DNA from: Candidatus Rhodoferax odensensis
GTDB lineage: Bacteria; Pseudomonadota; Gammaproteobacteria; Burkholderiales; Burkholderiaceae_C
Length of the DNA: 64,000 nucleotides
Assembly (NCBI GenBank): GCA_016718405.1
Contig: JADKDJ010000038.1
Location: forward strand, 186,001-250,000
Reading direction: 5' to 3'
Both the position numbers and the translations under genes were made by a program. Positions 8,986 through 17,489 of the stretch are shown here, in pieces (positions within the stretch are counted from its first letter, which is position 1; every line of letters begins with the position of its first letter). Under the pieces are notes generated by a model. That model did no database searches and had not been told where the DNA came from. It saw nothing but the letters and a program-made list of their open reading frames with translations.

Positions 8986-10026
8986 ATGGACTCGTCGATC
9001 GCCAGCATTCTCTTGCTCGACGGCCTGACCAACGGCGCGGTCTACGCGCTGTTGGGGCTGGCCACGGTGCTGGTGTTCGCGGTAACGCGTGTCATCTTCA
9101 TCCCGCAAGGCGAGTTTGTCACCTACGGCGCGCTGACTCTGGCGATCCTGCAAACCGGCCAGGTACCGGGCACGGTGTGGTTACTGATGCTGCTGGCGGC
9201 GCTGGCGGCACTGGCGGAGTGCTGGCAAAGCTGGCGGCGCCATGCTTCGCTGGCCAGCGCCGGCCTCGCGGGCCTCAAGGTGTTGATGCCGCCGGTGGTG
9301 GTGGCCCTGATTACGCTATGGGCTGCGCCACTGCAATTCTCCTTGCTGGTGCAGGCCGCGCTGTCGGTGGCCATCGTCACCTGCTTCGGGCCACTGGTGT
9401 ACCGGCTGGCCTACCAGTCACTCGCCGACGCGAGTTCACTGGTGCTGCTGATTGTGTCGGTGGGGGTGCACTTTGCGCTGACCGGCCTGGGGCTGCTGTT
9501 CTTCGGAGCCGAGGGTTTTCGCAACCCACCGTTTTGGGACGCACGCTTTCAACTGGGTGCAGTCAGCCTGACCGGTCAAGCCCTCATCGTGGCCCTGGCC
9601 TCGGCCGCGCTGATGGTGCTGCTGTGGTTGTTCTTCGAGCGCACGCTGTACGGCAAGGCGCTGCGCGCCACCGCCGTCAACCGCCTGGGCGCACGGCTGA
9701 TGGGCATCTCGTCCCAGGCGGCGGGCCAGCTCACGCTGGCTTGTGCCGCGCTGATCGGGGCCTTGTCGGGCCTGCTGATCGGTCCGACCACCACGGTGTT
9801 CTATGACTCGGGCTTTCTGATCGGCCTGAAAGGTTTTGTGGCCGCCGTGATCGGTGGGCTGGCCAGTTACCCCGGCGCGGCGCTGGGGGCGCTGCTGGTG
9901 GGTGTGATCGAGGCCTTTGGCTCGTTCTGGGCCAGCGCCTTCAAGGAGGTGATTGTGTTCACCCTGATCCTGCCGGTGCTGCTGTGGCGCTCGCTGACCA
10001 GTGGCCATCAAGGCGAGGAACACTGA
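8986..10026 (+). CDS. ABC transporter permease, LivH-like
   Basis: A 346-residue inner-membrane permease with about eight to nine hydrophobic segments. The start, LLDGLTNGAVYALLGLATVLVF, is typical of LivH. It is about 50 residues longer than the usual LivH because of an extra region (residues about 70-115) containing a charged stretch, ECWQSWRRH. The C-terminal third carries the conserved coupling region (RATAVNRLGARLMGI) and the FVAAVIGGLASYPGAALGAL motif. It is probably translationally coupled to the binding-protein gene (2 bp apart). Confidence 0.9.
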   Translation: MDSSIASILLLDGLTNGAVYALLGLATVLVFAVTRVIFIPQGEFVTYGALTLAILQTGQVPGTVWLLMLLAALAALAECWQSWRRHASLASAGLAGLKVLMPPVVVALITLWAAPLQFSLLVQAALSVAIVTCFGPLVYRLAYQSLADASSLVLLIVSVGVHFALTGLGLLFFGAEGFRNPPFWDARFQLGAVSLTGQALIVALASAALMVLLWLFFERTLYGKALRATAVNRLGARLMGISSQAAGQLTLACAALIGALSGLLIGPTTTVFYDSGFLIGLKGFVAAVIGGLASYPGAALGALLVGVIEAFGSFWASAFKEVIVFTLILPVLLWRSLTSGHQGEEH

Positions 10027-10027
10027 G

Positions 10028-10740
10028 GTGCGCCAACAAACATGGGGTATCTGGGCTTTGGGCGGCACGATCGCCCTGCTGGCGGTGCTGCCGGTGCCCG
10101 AGTTCTGGATCACGCAGCTCAACTACATCGGCCTGTCCGCAATGGCGGTGCTAGGGCTGGTGCTGCTGACCGGCATCGGGGGTCTGACCTCGTTCGGCCA
10201 GGCGGCCTTTGTCGGCATCGGCGCCTACACCTCCGCCTGGCTCACCGTGCACGTGGGGCTGTCGCCCTGGCTCACCTTGTTCTTCGGCGTGGCGCTGACG
10301 ACGGTCAGCGCCGTGATTCTGGGTTGGCTCACCCTGCGCATGTCGGGCCACTACCTGCCCCTGGCCACACTGGCCTGGGGCCTGTCGCTGTACTACCTGA
10401 TGGGCAACCTGGACGCGCTGGGCAAGTACGACGGCATTCTGGAGGTGCCGGGTCTGTCACTGCTGGGCTGGCAGTTGGGTCAGGGCCGGGTGTTCTTGGT
10501 GCTGACCTGGGGCATGGTGCTGCTCTCTGCGCTGGGCATGCTGCGCCTGCTGGATTCGCGTGTGGGCCGCGCCATGCGCGCGCTCAAAAACGGCTCGCAG
10601 ATGGCCGAATCGATGGGCATCGATACGCTGCGCTTCAAGATCGGCGTCTTCGTGCTGTCTGCCATGCTGGCCAGTGTGTCAGGCTGGCTGTATGCGCACT
10701 TTCAGCGCGCGGTGAACCCGTCGCCGTTCAGCGTGGATCA
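10028..10740 (+). pseudogene. LivM-like permease, N-terminal part of a LivM-LivG fusion, internally deleted
   Basis: Translation starts at GTG 10028, just after the LivH stop. About 236 residues follow in frame 2 with LivM features: TGIGGLTSFGQAAFVGIGAY, LRMSGHYLPLATLAWG, and LKNGSQMAESMGID as the ATPase-coupling helix. After NPSPFSVD (about 10735) the homology jumps to frame 3 (IIVFGVLLVLTLKYAPEGIWAF). This skips roughly 60-70 residues that in LivM proteins hold the last membrane spans (the GIEYLFMAVVGG region). The original gene was apparently one long LivM-LivG reading frame, because no stop separates the LivM tail from the ATPase. As read, the permease is incomplete. Confidence 0.75.
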
Positions 10741-10742
10741 TC

Positions 10743-11645
10743 GTGTTTGGCGTGCTGCTGGTGTTGACGCTGAAGTACGCGCCTGAGGGCATCTGGGCCT
10801 TTGTGGACCGCCTGCTGCCCAAGACCCCGCGCCGGGTGGATTGGCAAGACGCCGCCGCCTTGGCGCAACGCCCCAAGCCCGGCGTGGGTGAGGTGGTGCT
10901 GCAGGCGCGTGACCTGCGCAAGACCTTTGGCGGCCTGGTGGCCGTCAACGCGATCAACTTCGAGGTCCAGGCCGGCCAGATCGTCGGCCTGATCGGGCCC
11001 AACGGCGCGGGCAAGTCCACCACTTTCAACCTGATCACGGGTGTGCTGCCCCTGAGCAGTGGACAGGTGAGCTTTTGCGGCCAAGACATCAGCAACCTGC
11101 CCTCGCGCGAGATCGCCCAACGCGGCATCTCGCGCACCTTTCAGCACGTCAAGATGATCGCTGACATGACGGTGCTGGAGAACGTGGCACTGGGCGCCCA
11201 TTTGCGCGGCCAGCGCGGGACAGCATCGGCCATGCTGCGGCTTGATCGCCACGAGGAACAGTCCCTGTTGCGGGAAGCCGAGCTACAACTGCGCCGCGTC
11301 GGCATGGGTGACTCCCTGCACGAGCTGGCCGGCAATCTGGCCATGGGACCGCAGCGCCTGCTGGAGATTGCCCGAGCCCTGTGCGGCGACCCCGCGCTGC
11401 TGTTGCTCGACGAGCCCGCCGCCGGCCTGCGCCACCAGGAGAAGCAGGCGCTGATCGGCGTGCTGCGCCAGCTCAAGTCCGAGGGCCTGAGCATCCTGCT
11501 GGTGGAGCACGACATGGACCTGGTGATGGACATCAGCGACCGCATCGTGGTGATGGAATTTGGCACCCGCCTGATCGAGGGCACACCGGAAGAGATCCAG
11601 GCCAGCCCCGCCGTGCGTGCGGCCTACCTGGGCACCGAGCACTGA
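10743..11645 (+). CDS. ABC transporter ATP-binding domain, LivG-like (C-terminal half of a LivM-LivG fusion)
   Basis: The open frame begins at a GTG (10743). It first encodes the last 20-odd residues of the LivM domain and a linker (LLPKTPRRVDWQDAAALAQR), then a full LivG-type ATPase. Walker A is GLIGPNGAGKSTTF, the Q-loop region is ISRTFQHVKM, the signature region reads NLAMGPQRLLEIARAL, Walker B is LLLLDEPAAGL and the H-loop is LLVEHDMDLVMD. The ATPase half looks intact and could still be made by reinitiation, but its partner permease is damaged. LivF follows after 13 bp. Confidence 0.82.
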   Translation: MFGVLLVLTLKYAPEGIWAFVDRLLPKTPRRVDWQDAAALAQRPKPGVGEVVLQARDLRKTFGGLVAVNAINFEVQAGQIVGLIGPNGAGKSTTFNLITGVLPLSSGQVSFCGQDISNLPSREIAQRGISRTFQHVKMIADMTVLENVALGAHLRGQRGTASAMLRLDRHEEQSLLREAELQLRRVGMGDSLHELAGNLAMGPQRLLEIARALCGDPALLLLDEPAAGLRHQEKQALIGVLRQLKSEGLSILLVEHDMDLVMDISDRIVVMEFGTRLIEGTPEEIQASPAVRAAYLGTEH

Positions 11646-11658
11646 ACCGACCCGACCC

Positions 11659-12408
11659 ATGAACACCCCGCTGCTCAAGGTACAGGAACTCCACGCCGGT
11701 TATGGCAAGGCCGAGGTGCTGCGCGGCATCCATTTGCAGGCAAACACCGGCAGCATCATCACCGTGATCGGGCCCAACGGCGCGGGCAAGTCCACCCTGC
11801 TCAACGCCTTGATGGGGGTGTTGCCCTCAACCGGCATCATTGAGTACGCGGGCGAGTCGGTCACCCGGCTGCCGCTGGAAGAACGCGTCATGCTGGGCGT
11901 GGCCCTGGTGCCCGAGCGGCGCGAGCTGTTTGGCAGCATGAGCGTGGAGGACAACCTGGTGCTGGGCGCCTACCGCCAGGTGCGGCTGCGCAACCCGCGC
12001 TGGCGCGCACAAATGGAGGTGGTGTTTGAGCTGTTTCCGCGCCTGCTGGAGCGGCGCACCCAGCTGGCCGGCACCCTCTCGGGCGGCGAGCGCCAGATGC
12101 TGGCGCTGGGCCGTGCGCTGATGTCGGGTCCGAAGCTGCTGATGCTCGACGAGCCCAGCCTGGGCCTGGCGCCGCTGGTGGTGAAGGAGATCTTTCGCAC
12201 CATCGATGCCTTGCGCAAGACCGGTGTCACCACCCTGCTGGTGGAGCAAAACGCACGCGCCGCGCTGGAGACGGCGGACTATGCTTACGTGCTGGAAATG
12301 GGCGAGATCATGCTGCAGGGGCCGGCCTCGGAACTGGCCACCGACCCGCGCGTGATCGACACTTACCTGGGGACCGCGCGCAAGAAGGCGAGTACCGGCG
12401 GGGCCTGA
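11659..12408 (+). CDS. ABC transporter ATP-binding protein, LivF-like
   Basis: A 249-residue ATPase of normal LivF length. Walker A is TVIGPNGAGKSTLLN, the signature motif is GTLSGGERQMLALGRAL, Walker B is LLMLDEPSLGLAPL and the H-loop region is LLVEQNARAAL. The ATG at 11659 is chosen because the conserved PLLKVQELHAGYG start follows. It completes the five-part HAAT-type importer and is intact. The MarR gene follows 61 bp downstream on the same strand. Confidence 0.92.
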   Translation: MNTPLLKVQELHAGYGKAEVLRGIHLQANTGSIITVIGPNGAGKSTLLNALMGVLPSTGIIEYAGESVTRLPLEERVMLGVALVPERRELFGSMSVEDNLVLGAYRQVRLRNPRWRAQMEVVFELFPRLLERRTQLAGTLSGGERQMLALGRALMSGPKLLMLDEPSLGLAPLVVKEIFRTIDALRKTGVTTLLVEQNARAALETADYAYVLEMGEIMLQGPASELATDPRVIDTYLGTARKKASTGGA

Positions 12409-12469
12409 CGGGCGCCGGCCGACACCACGACGGAGCGCCTATAGTTGCAGTGATTGTGAACGCGTCGCC

Positions 12470-12925
12470 ATGAACACCAAATCTACAGCGCCTTTCGTCG
12501 AAGAGGTTGACACCCGCTTCCTGGAAAGCCTGCTGGGCTACAACGCGCGGCGCACCGCGCTGGTGCTGATTGAGCCCTTTCTGGAGCGCATGGCGGTCTA
12601 TGACCTGCGCCCGGTGGACTTTTCGGTGCTGTCGCTGATCACGCACAACCCGGGCATCACCTCGCGCCAACTGTGCAGCACGCTGGGCATCCTGGCGCCC
12701 AACCTGGTGGGCATGGTCAAGTCGCTGGAGAAGCGTGGCCTGATCCTGCGCCAACCCCATCCCCATGACGGCCGGGCCATGGGCCTGCATGTCACCGCCA
12801 GCGGGAAGAAAATGATGCGCGAAGCCGAGCAGACCGCCTTCGCACTGGACTCGGAAGTCGCCGCGCGCTTGACCCCCAACGAGCGCACCACACTGCTCAA
12901 ACTGCTCAAAAAGATCTACCTGTAG
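12470..12925 (+). CDS. MarR family transcriptional regulator
   Basis: A 151-residue winged-helix protein. The DNA-binding part runs from about residue 45 to 110: DFSVLSLITHNPGITSRQL, then LGILAPNLVGMVKSLEKRGL, and the wing RQPHPHDGRAMGLHVTASG. MarR proteins encoded with hydroxycinnamate genes (CouR/FerR/HcaR type) are repressors released by the CoA thioester of the substrate. By analogy this one may repress the promoter at 2506-2534 and respond to the product of the ligase. It is intact although several of its presumed target genes are broken. Confidence 0.88.
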   Translation: MNTKSTAPFVEEVDTRFLESLLGYNARRTALVLIEPFLERMAVYDLRPVDFSVLSLITHNPGITSRQLCSTLGILAPNLVGMVKSLEKRGLILRQPHPHDGRAMGLHVTASGKKMMREAEQTAFALDSEVAARLTPNERTTLLKLLKKIYL

Positions 12926-12942
12926 CAGTAGCCAGACCCGCG

Positions 12943-13425
12943 ATGTCGCCCTCGACCCAACCTGATCTGCCAACGCCTGCGCTGAGCTTCTTTGCCGACC
13001 TGTCGGTGCACGTGGGGCCGCCGCAAGAAGTTGGCCACAGCCTGCACGGCCGACGTCGCCTGATACCGATCGTGGGCGGCAGCGTGACCGGTGTGGGGTG
13101 GAGCGCCAAGGTGTTGCCCGGCGGCGCGGACTTTCAGTTGATCGTGAACGACCACCTGGCCGAGCTGGATGCGCGCTATTGCCTGGAGACCGACGGTGGC
13201 GACCTGATCTATGTGCACAACACCGCCCTGCGCACTGGCACGCCGGCCCACATGGCCCAGCTTGCGCGCGGCGAGCCGGTGGACTCGGCCCACATCTACT
13301 TTCGCTGCTGCCCGCGCTTCGAGACAGCCTCACTCGCGCTGGCTTGGATCAACGAGCGGCTGTTCGTCGGCACCGGGGCGCGCCTGCCCGAGCGGGTGGC
13401 CATGCGCTTCTTCGAGCTCGCATAA
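12943..13425 (+). CDS. DUF3237 domain-containing protein
   Basis: A 160-residue soluble protein matching DUF3237 over most of its length (LSVHVGPPQEVGHSLHGRRR; GGDLIYVHNTALR; the C-terminal SLAWINERLFVGTG pattern appears as ALAWINERLFVGTG). The biochemical function of the family is unknown, but members often lie in aromatic-acid catabolic loci. It starts 17 bp after the MarR gene and is probably co-transcribed. A second copy of its last 28 codons is found at 14759-14842. Confidence 0.8.
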   Translation: MSPSTQPDLPTPALSFFADLSVHVGPPQEVGHSLHGRRRLIPIVGGSVTGVGWSAKVLPGGADFQLIVNDHLAELDARYCLETDGGDLIYVHNTALRTGTPAHMAQLARGEPVDSAHIYFRCCPRFETASLALAWINERLFVGTGARLPERVAMRFFELA

Positions 13426-13440
13426 CGCACACCCACCGGC

Positions 13441-14570
13441 TCAGTAGCGCAACTGCCCAGCGTTGTCGATGATGGCCAGCTCCACGTAGGAAGACCCGTT
13501 GTGGGACTGGGGTGAGTACTTGGCCACAAAGCGACCAAAAGCGACATCGCCGCCGCCCTCCATGGCGCGGATAAATCCCTCAGTGGTGAGATTGGGCCCG
13601 GCGCGGCGCAACGCGCCCACCAGCAGCTTGGCATGCACAAAGCCTTCAAACTGTGTAGCAGAAGGCACGGCGCCGGGTGACTTGGCTTGCAGCAGCTTGT
13701 GGTATTCGGCCACCACCGGAATCGTCATGTTGCGCAGCGAGGGCATGATCTGGGCCAGGATGATGCCGCGCGACTGTTCCTTGAGATCACGGTTGACGGC
13801 GTCCAGACTGACCACTGAGAAGCCATAGAAACTGGGCTTGACCGAGGTTTGTAGCACAGCCTTGATGCTATTGGTGAAGGTGCTGCCGGCAGTTCCCAGA
13901 ATCACGGCTTGCGGCTGCGCGCGCTCGGTGGCCACACCCGCAGCCGCGAAATCGGGCTGCTTGGGGTCAACCTTGACCTCCGCCACGAATGCCAGGTTCT
14001 CCAGCGTGGCGGCCTGCTTGAGCTCAGCCAGCAGAGCCTTGCCAAAAGGGTCGTCCTGATAGATCACGGCCACACGCGAGAAACCGCCCTGCCTGAGCTG
14101 TGACACGATGCGCCGCGCCTCGTTGGCGTAACTGGCACGCACGTTGAAGAGAAAGTGGTTGAACTTGTCGCGAAACACCGAGGCCCCGTGACGGGCCCGA
14201 ACACCACGGTGCGCGTTTCCTCCAGCAGGGGAAGAATGGCGGCTGTCTGGGCCGTGCCGGTGTTGTGGTAGATCATGAAGACACCGTCCTCGCTGATCAA
14301 CTTGCGCGTGTTGTCAAGCGCCCGCTTGGGGTCGAAGCCATCGTCCAGCGTGCTGTAGCTGATCTTGCGGCCGTGCACGCCACCCGCAGCGTTGATCGCA
14401 TCGAAGTAGAGACGCGAGCCAACACCGTATTCAAGTGTCTGGGGACCCAAGGGACCACTCAACACCAGTGACGCGCCTAGCCGAATCTCTGACGGCGTAA
14501 CCCCGCCATCGCCAGCATACCCGAAGGCGCTTGCAACCAATGTCGCGACCAACACTATTGCTCGAAGCAT
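13441..14570 (-). pseudogene. Second branched-chain-type ABC substrate-binding protein, frameshifted
   Basis: Reading from 14570, the protein starts with a signal peptide (MLRAIVLVATLVASAFGYAG) and a LivK-type domain (TPSEIRLGASLVLSGPLGPQ, STLDDGFDPKRALDNTRKLI). Homology leaves this frame at VVFGPVTG and resumes in the next as ASVFRDKFNHFLFNVRASY, continuing to the stop at 13441. The switch maps to a run of four G on the coding strand (CCCC near 14184-14187). One more G would restore a single protein of about 376 residues. Unlike the binding protein at 7850, it has no transporter genes of its own next to it. The gene converges on the DUF3237 gene. Confidence 0.8.
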
Positions 14571-14892
14571 GCTCTCTCCTTACCCTGAAGACACAACGCG
14601 AACCGCCACCGGGGAGGCTAGGGCTCACGCCCTGGTTGTTGCATAATATAATTATTTTCTATAATCATATTAAACATTTGACCGCGAACTAAGTGACCTA
14701 GGGGATACCCCGAGGCGTCGGCGTCGCATCGTGGCGACATCGCGGCCTGGTCAGGATGGCTTGGATCAACGAGCGGCTGTTCGTCGGCACCGGGGCGCGC
14801 CTGCCCGACCGGGTGGTGATGCGCTTCTACGAGCTGGGTTGACCGCCCCGTCGTGCCACACCCCTGCGACTGACGGCAAAAGCCGTTCACTC
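14571..14892. other. Non-coding stretch with AT-rich island and gene remnant
   Basis: This 322-bp gap holds a strikingly AT-rich segment at about 14640-14680, in otherwise GC-rich DNA, which probably contains the promoter of the leftward binding-protein gene. It also holds the DUF3237 scrap at 14759-14842. No complete gene is visible. Confidence 0.55.
14759..14842 (+). pseudogene. 3' remnant of a second DUF3237 gene
   Basis: The frame reads AWINERLFVGTGARLPDRVV, then MRFYELG and stop. It is nearly identical at the DNA level to the last 84 bp of the intact DUF3237 gene (13342-13425), with a handful of substitutions. Upstream of it the similarity ends abruptly. It therefore looks like the tail of a duplicated or recombined gene whose front was lost. 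Confidence 0.75.
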
Positions 14893-15846
14893 CTATGCCG
14901 GCTGCAGGAAATCGCGGCTGATGTGCGACCCCAGGTCGTTGATCCGGTCCAGGAATTGGGTCAGGTAGGCGTGCAGGCCCATGGCCAGTATCTCGTCGAT
15001 GCGGCCGTACTGCAGGTCGGCGCGCAGCTTGCCGGCGCGTCGCAACGTTTCACTGCTCGAGTCGTCGCTGACCTTGCCGAGGTTGTTGACGACTTCGTTG
15101 ACGCTGGCGTGCAGGGATCGCGGCATGTCGGCGCGCAAAATCAACAGGTCGGCCACGCGCTCGGGTTTGATCACGTCACGGTAGACCTTGCGGTAAATCT
15201 CAAAGCCCGAGACGCTACGCAAAATGGCGCTCCAGTGGTAGAAGTCGTACTCTTGGTCGCGCTCGTTGGCGGTGCCATAGAAGTCGGTCTCCAGCGCATG
15301 GAACTTCACATCCACCAGCCGGGCCGTGTTGTCCGCGCGTTCCAAAAAGGTGCCCAGGCGCATGAAGTACAGGGCTTCGTCCATCAGCATGGTGCCCAAG
15401 GTTACCCCGCGCGACAGGTGCGAGCGGAACTTGACCCACTCAAAAAACTTGGCCGGGTCGCGCTCGAATTCACCCTCACCAATCATGCGGCGCACTTCAA
15501 GCCAGGTCTGGTTGTGGGTTTCCCAGACCTCGGTGGTAAGGGTGCCACGCACGGCGCGGGCGTTTTCACGCGCCGCAGTCAGGCAGGACATGATGCTCGA
15601 TGGGTTGCTCTCGTCCTTGACCATGAAGTCCAGCACATCGCGGGCACGCACGTCACCGTGCTGATACTGGTATGCGGCCAGCAGTTCGCTGATGGACAGC
15701 AACCCCTCCCAGCCCACTTGGGCGACCGCCGCCGATTGTGGCAACAGCGAAGTCTGGTAGTTGACATCGAGCATGCGGGCGGTATTTTCGGCGCGCTCGG
15801 TGTAGCGCGACATCCAGAACAGGTGATCAGCAGTGCGACTTAACAT
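14893..15846 (-). CDS. Alpha-E domain-containing protein (DUF403)
   Basis: A 317-residue all-helical protein that begins with the family hallmark MLSRTADHLFWMSRYTERAE. Length is normal. Alpha-E proteins are encoded with circularly permuted ATP-grasp ligases and transglutaminase-like proteins. The set is predicted to make and process a peptide or amide-linked compound, but the product is unknown. The ATP-grasp gene lies 72 bp upstream on the same strand, so the two are probably one operon. The transglutaminase partner is not here; a short relative lies at 48607. Confidence 0.9.
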   Translation of the reverse strand: MLSRTADHLFWMSRYTERAENTARMLDVNYQTSLLPQSAAVAQVGWEGLLSISELLAAYQYQHGDVRARDVLDFMVKDESNPSSIMSCLTAARENARAVRGTLTTEVWETHNQTWLEVRRMIGEGEFERDPAKFFEWVKFRSHLSRGVTLGTMLMDEALYFMRLGTFLERADNTARLVDVKFHALETDFYGTANERDQEYDFYHWSAILRSVSGFEIYRKVYRDVIKPERVADLLILRADMPRSLHASVNEVVNNLGKVSDDSSSETLRRAGKLRADLQYGRIDEILAMGLHAYLTQFLDRINDLGSHISRDFLQPA

Positions 15847-15918
15847 CCAGAACTCCCCACAACATCAAACATTCGACAATCAGTTGGGGACAGAGCTGAA
15901 GGTCTGTCCCGCAAGGTT

Positions 15919-17394
15919 TCAGGATTCCAATATCCACGTATCTTTGGTGCCACCGCCTTGCGACGAGTTGACCACCAGCGAGCCTTCCTTCAAAGCCACG
16001 CGCGTCAGCCCACCGGGCACCATTTGGGTCGTTTTGCCGCACAGCACGTAGGGTCTCAAGTCGATGTGACGCGGTGCCAGGCCGCTTTCCACATAGGTTG
16101 GGCAGCTCGACAGACTCAGCGTGGGTTGCGCAATGTAGCCATCGGGGCGCGCCAGCAGCGCCTGACGGAAGGCTTCGATCTCGGCCTTGCTCGCCGCTGG
16201 CCCGACCAACATGCCGTAACCACCGGCACCATGCACTTCCTTGACCACCAGCTCGTCCAGATGGGCCAGGGTGTAGGCCAAATCCTCGGGCTTGCGGCAC
16301 ATGCGGGTTGGTACGTTATTGAGAATCGGCTTCTCGCCCAGGTAGAACTCGATCATGCCCGGCACGTAGGGGTAGATCGACTTGTCATCGGCTATGCCGG
16401 TACCGACCGCGTTGCAGATGCTGACGTTGCCAGCGCGATAAGCCTCGATCAGGCCCGCGCAACCGAGCGTCGAATTGCTGCGGAAGACCTGGGGATCCAG
16501 GTAATCATCATCGACCCGCCGGTAAATCACATCGACCCGACGCGGCCCGCGTGTGGTGCGCATGTAGATGAAGTTGTCGCGGGCAAAGAGATCCTGTCCT
16601 TCGACCAGTTCGATCCCCATTTGCTGCGCCAGGAAGGCGTGCTCGAAGTAGGCACTGTTGTGCATGCCAGGCGTGAGCACCACCACTGTAGGCTCGGCCG
16701 TGGTGGCTGGGCTGCTCTGGCGCAGCGTCTCGAGCAACAAGTCAGGATAATGCGCGACCGGGGCGACCTTATGGGCGCTGAACAGCTCGGGGAACAGCCG
16801 CATCATCATTTTGCGGTCTTCGAGCATGTAGGACACGCCACTGGGCACACGCAGGTTGTCTTCCAACACGTAGTACTCGCCCTGCCCTTGCGCGTTGGCG
16901 GCACGCACGATGTCGATGCCGGAGATGTGCGAGTAGACCTGATTGGGCACGTCCACACCCATCATCTGGGGCCGAAACTGGGCGTTGCGCTCGACCTGCT
17001 CACGCGGCACCAGGCCGGCCTTCAAAATCTCCTGGTCGTGGTAGATGTCGTGCACAAATCGGTTCAGAGCGGTCACTCGCTGCACCAGACCGCGCTCCAT
17101 CATCGCCCATTCGTGCGCCGAGATGATGCGCGGAATCAAGTCAAACGGAATCAATCGCTCAGACCCGGCCCGCTGCTCATCCTTGTCACCATAGACGGCA
17201 AAGGTGATGCCAACGCGCCGAAAGACCATCTCCGCCTCATCACGCCTGCTGGCCATCACAGCCGGGTCCTGCCGGTCCAACCACTGGGCAAAGGCCTGGT
17301 AGTGGGGGCGCACGGCCGCCATCTGCGCTGGCTGCGCGTAAGGGACCGTGGTGTACATCTCGTCGAATCTCTGCATAAGTCGCGCCTCAATCAT
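15919..17394 (-). CDS. Circularly permuted type 2 ATP-grasp protein (DUF404/DUF407)
   Basis: A 491-residue protein of the usual family length. Recognisable parts are the N-terminal region with RRVGITFAVYGDK and ERLIPFDLIPRIISAHEW, a central region with VPSGVSYMLEDRKMMMRLFP, and a C-terminal ATP-grasp core with VDVIYRRVDDDYLDP and KEVHGAGGYGMLVGPAAS. These enzymes are predicted ATP-dependent carboxylate-amine ligases. It pairs with the alpha-E gene downstream. The second Met (MQRFDEMY) is an alternative start. Confidence 0.9.
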   Translation of the reverse strand: MIEARLMQRFDEMYTTVPYAQPAQMAAVRPHYQAFAQWLDRQDPAVMASRRDEAEMVFRRVGITFAVYGDKDEQRAGSERLIPFDLIPRIISAHEWAMMERGLVQRVTALNRFVHDIYHDQEILKAGLVPREQVERNAQFRPQMMGVDVPNQVYSHISGIDIVRAANAQGQGEYYVLEDNLRVPSGVSYMLEDRKMMMRLFPELFSAHKVAPVAHYPDLLLETLRQSSPATTAEPTVVVLTPGMHNSAYFEHAFLAQQMGIELVEGQDLFARDNFIYMRTTRGPRRVDVIYRRVDDDYLDPQVFRSNSTLGCAGLIEAYRAGNVSICNAVGTGIADDKSIYPYVPGMIEFYLGEKPILNNVPTRMCRKPEDLAYTLAHLDELVVKEVHGAGGYGMLVGPAASKAEIEAFRQALLARPDGYIAQPTLSLSSCPTYVESGLAPRHIDLRPYVLCGKTTQMVPGGLTRVALKEGSLVVNSSQGGGTKDTWILES

Positions 17395-17489
17395 GTGCGG
17401 TCAGAACGGGTCAGCCCCCGCGTCGGCTCCGCAAATCTTCCTTCCCTGGCATGCAAGCTTCGGGCCAGCGCCAAGCCGCATCCGCTCCA

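Noticed and set aside
15919..17394. Glutathionylspermidine synthase-type ATP-grasp enzyme
   Set aside because: The neighbouring alpha-E gene and the DUF404/DUF407 order of motifs fit the circularly permuted type 2 family better.
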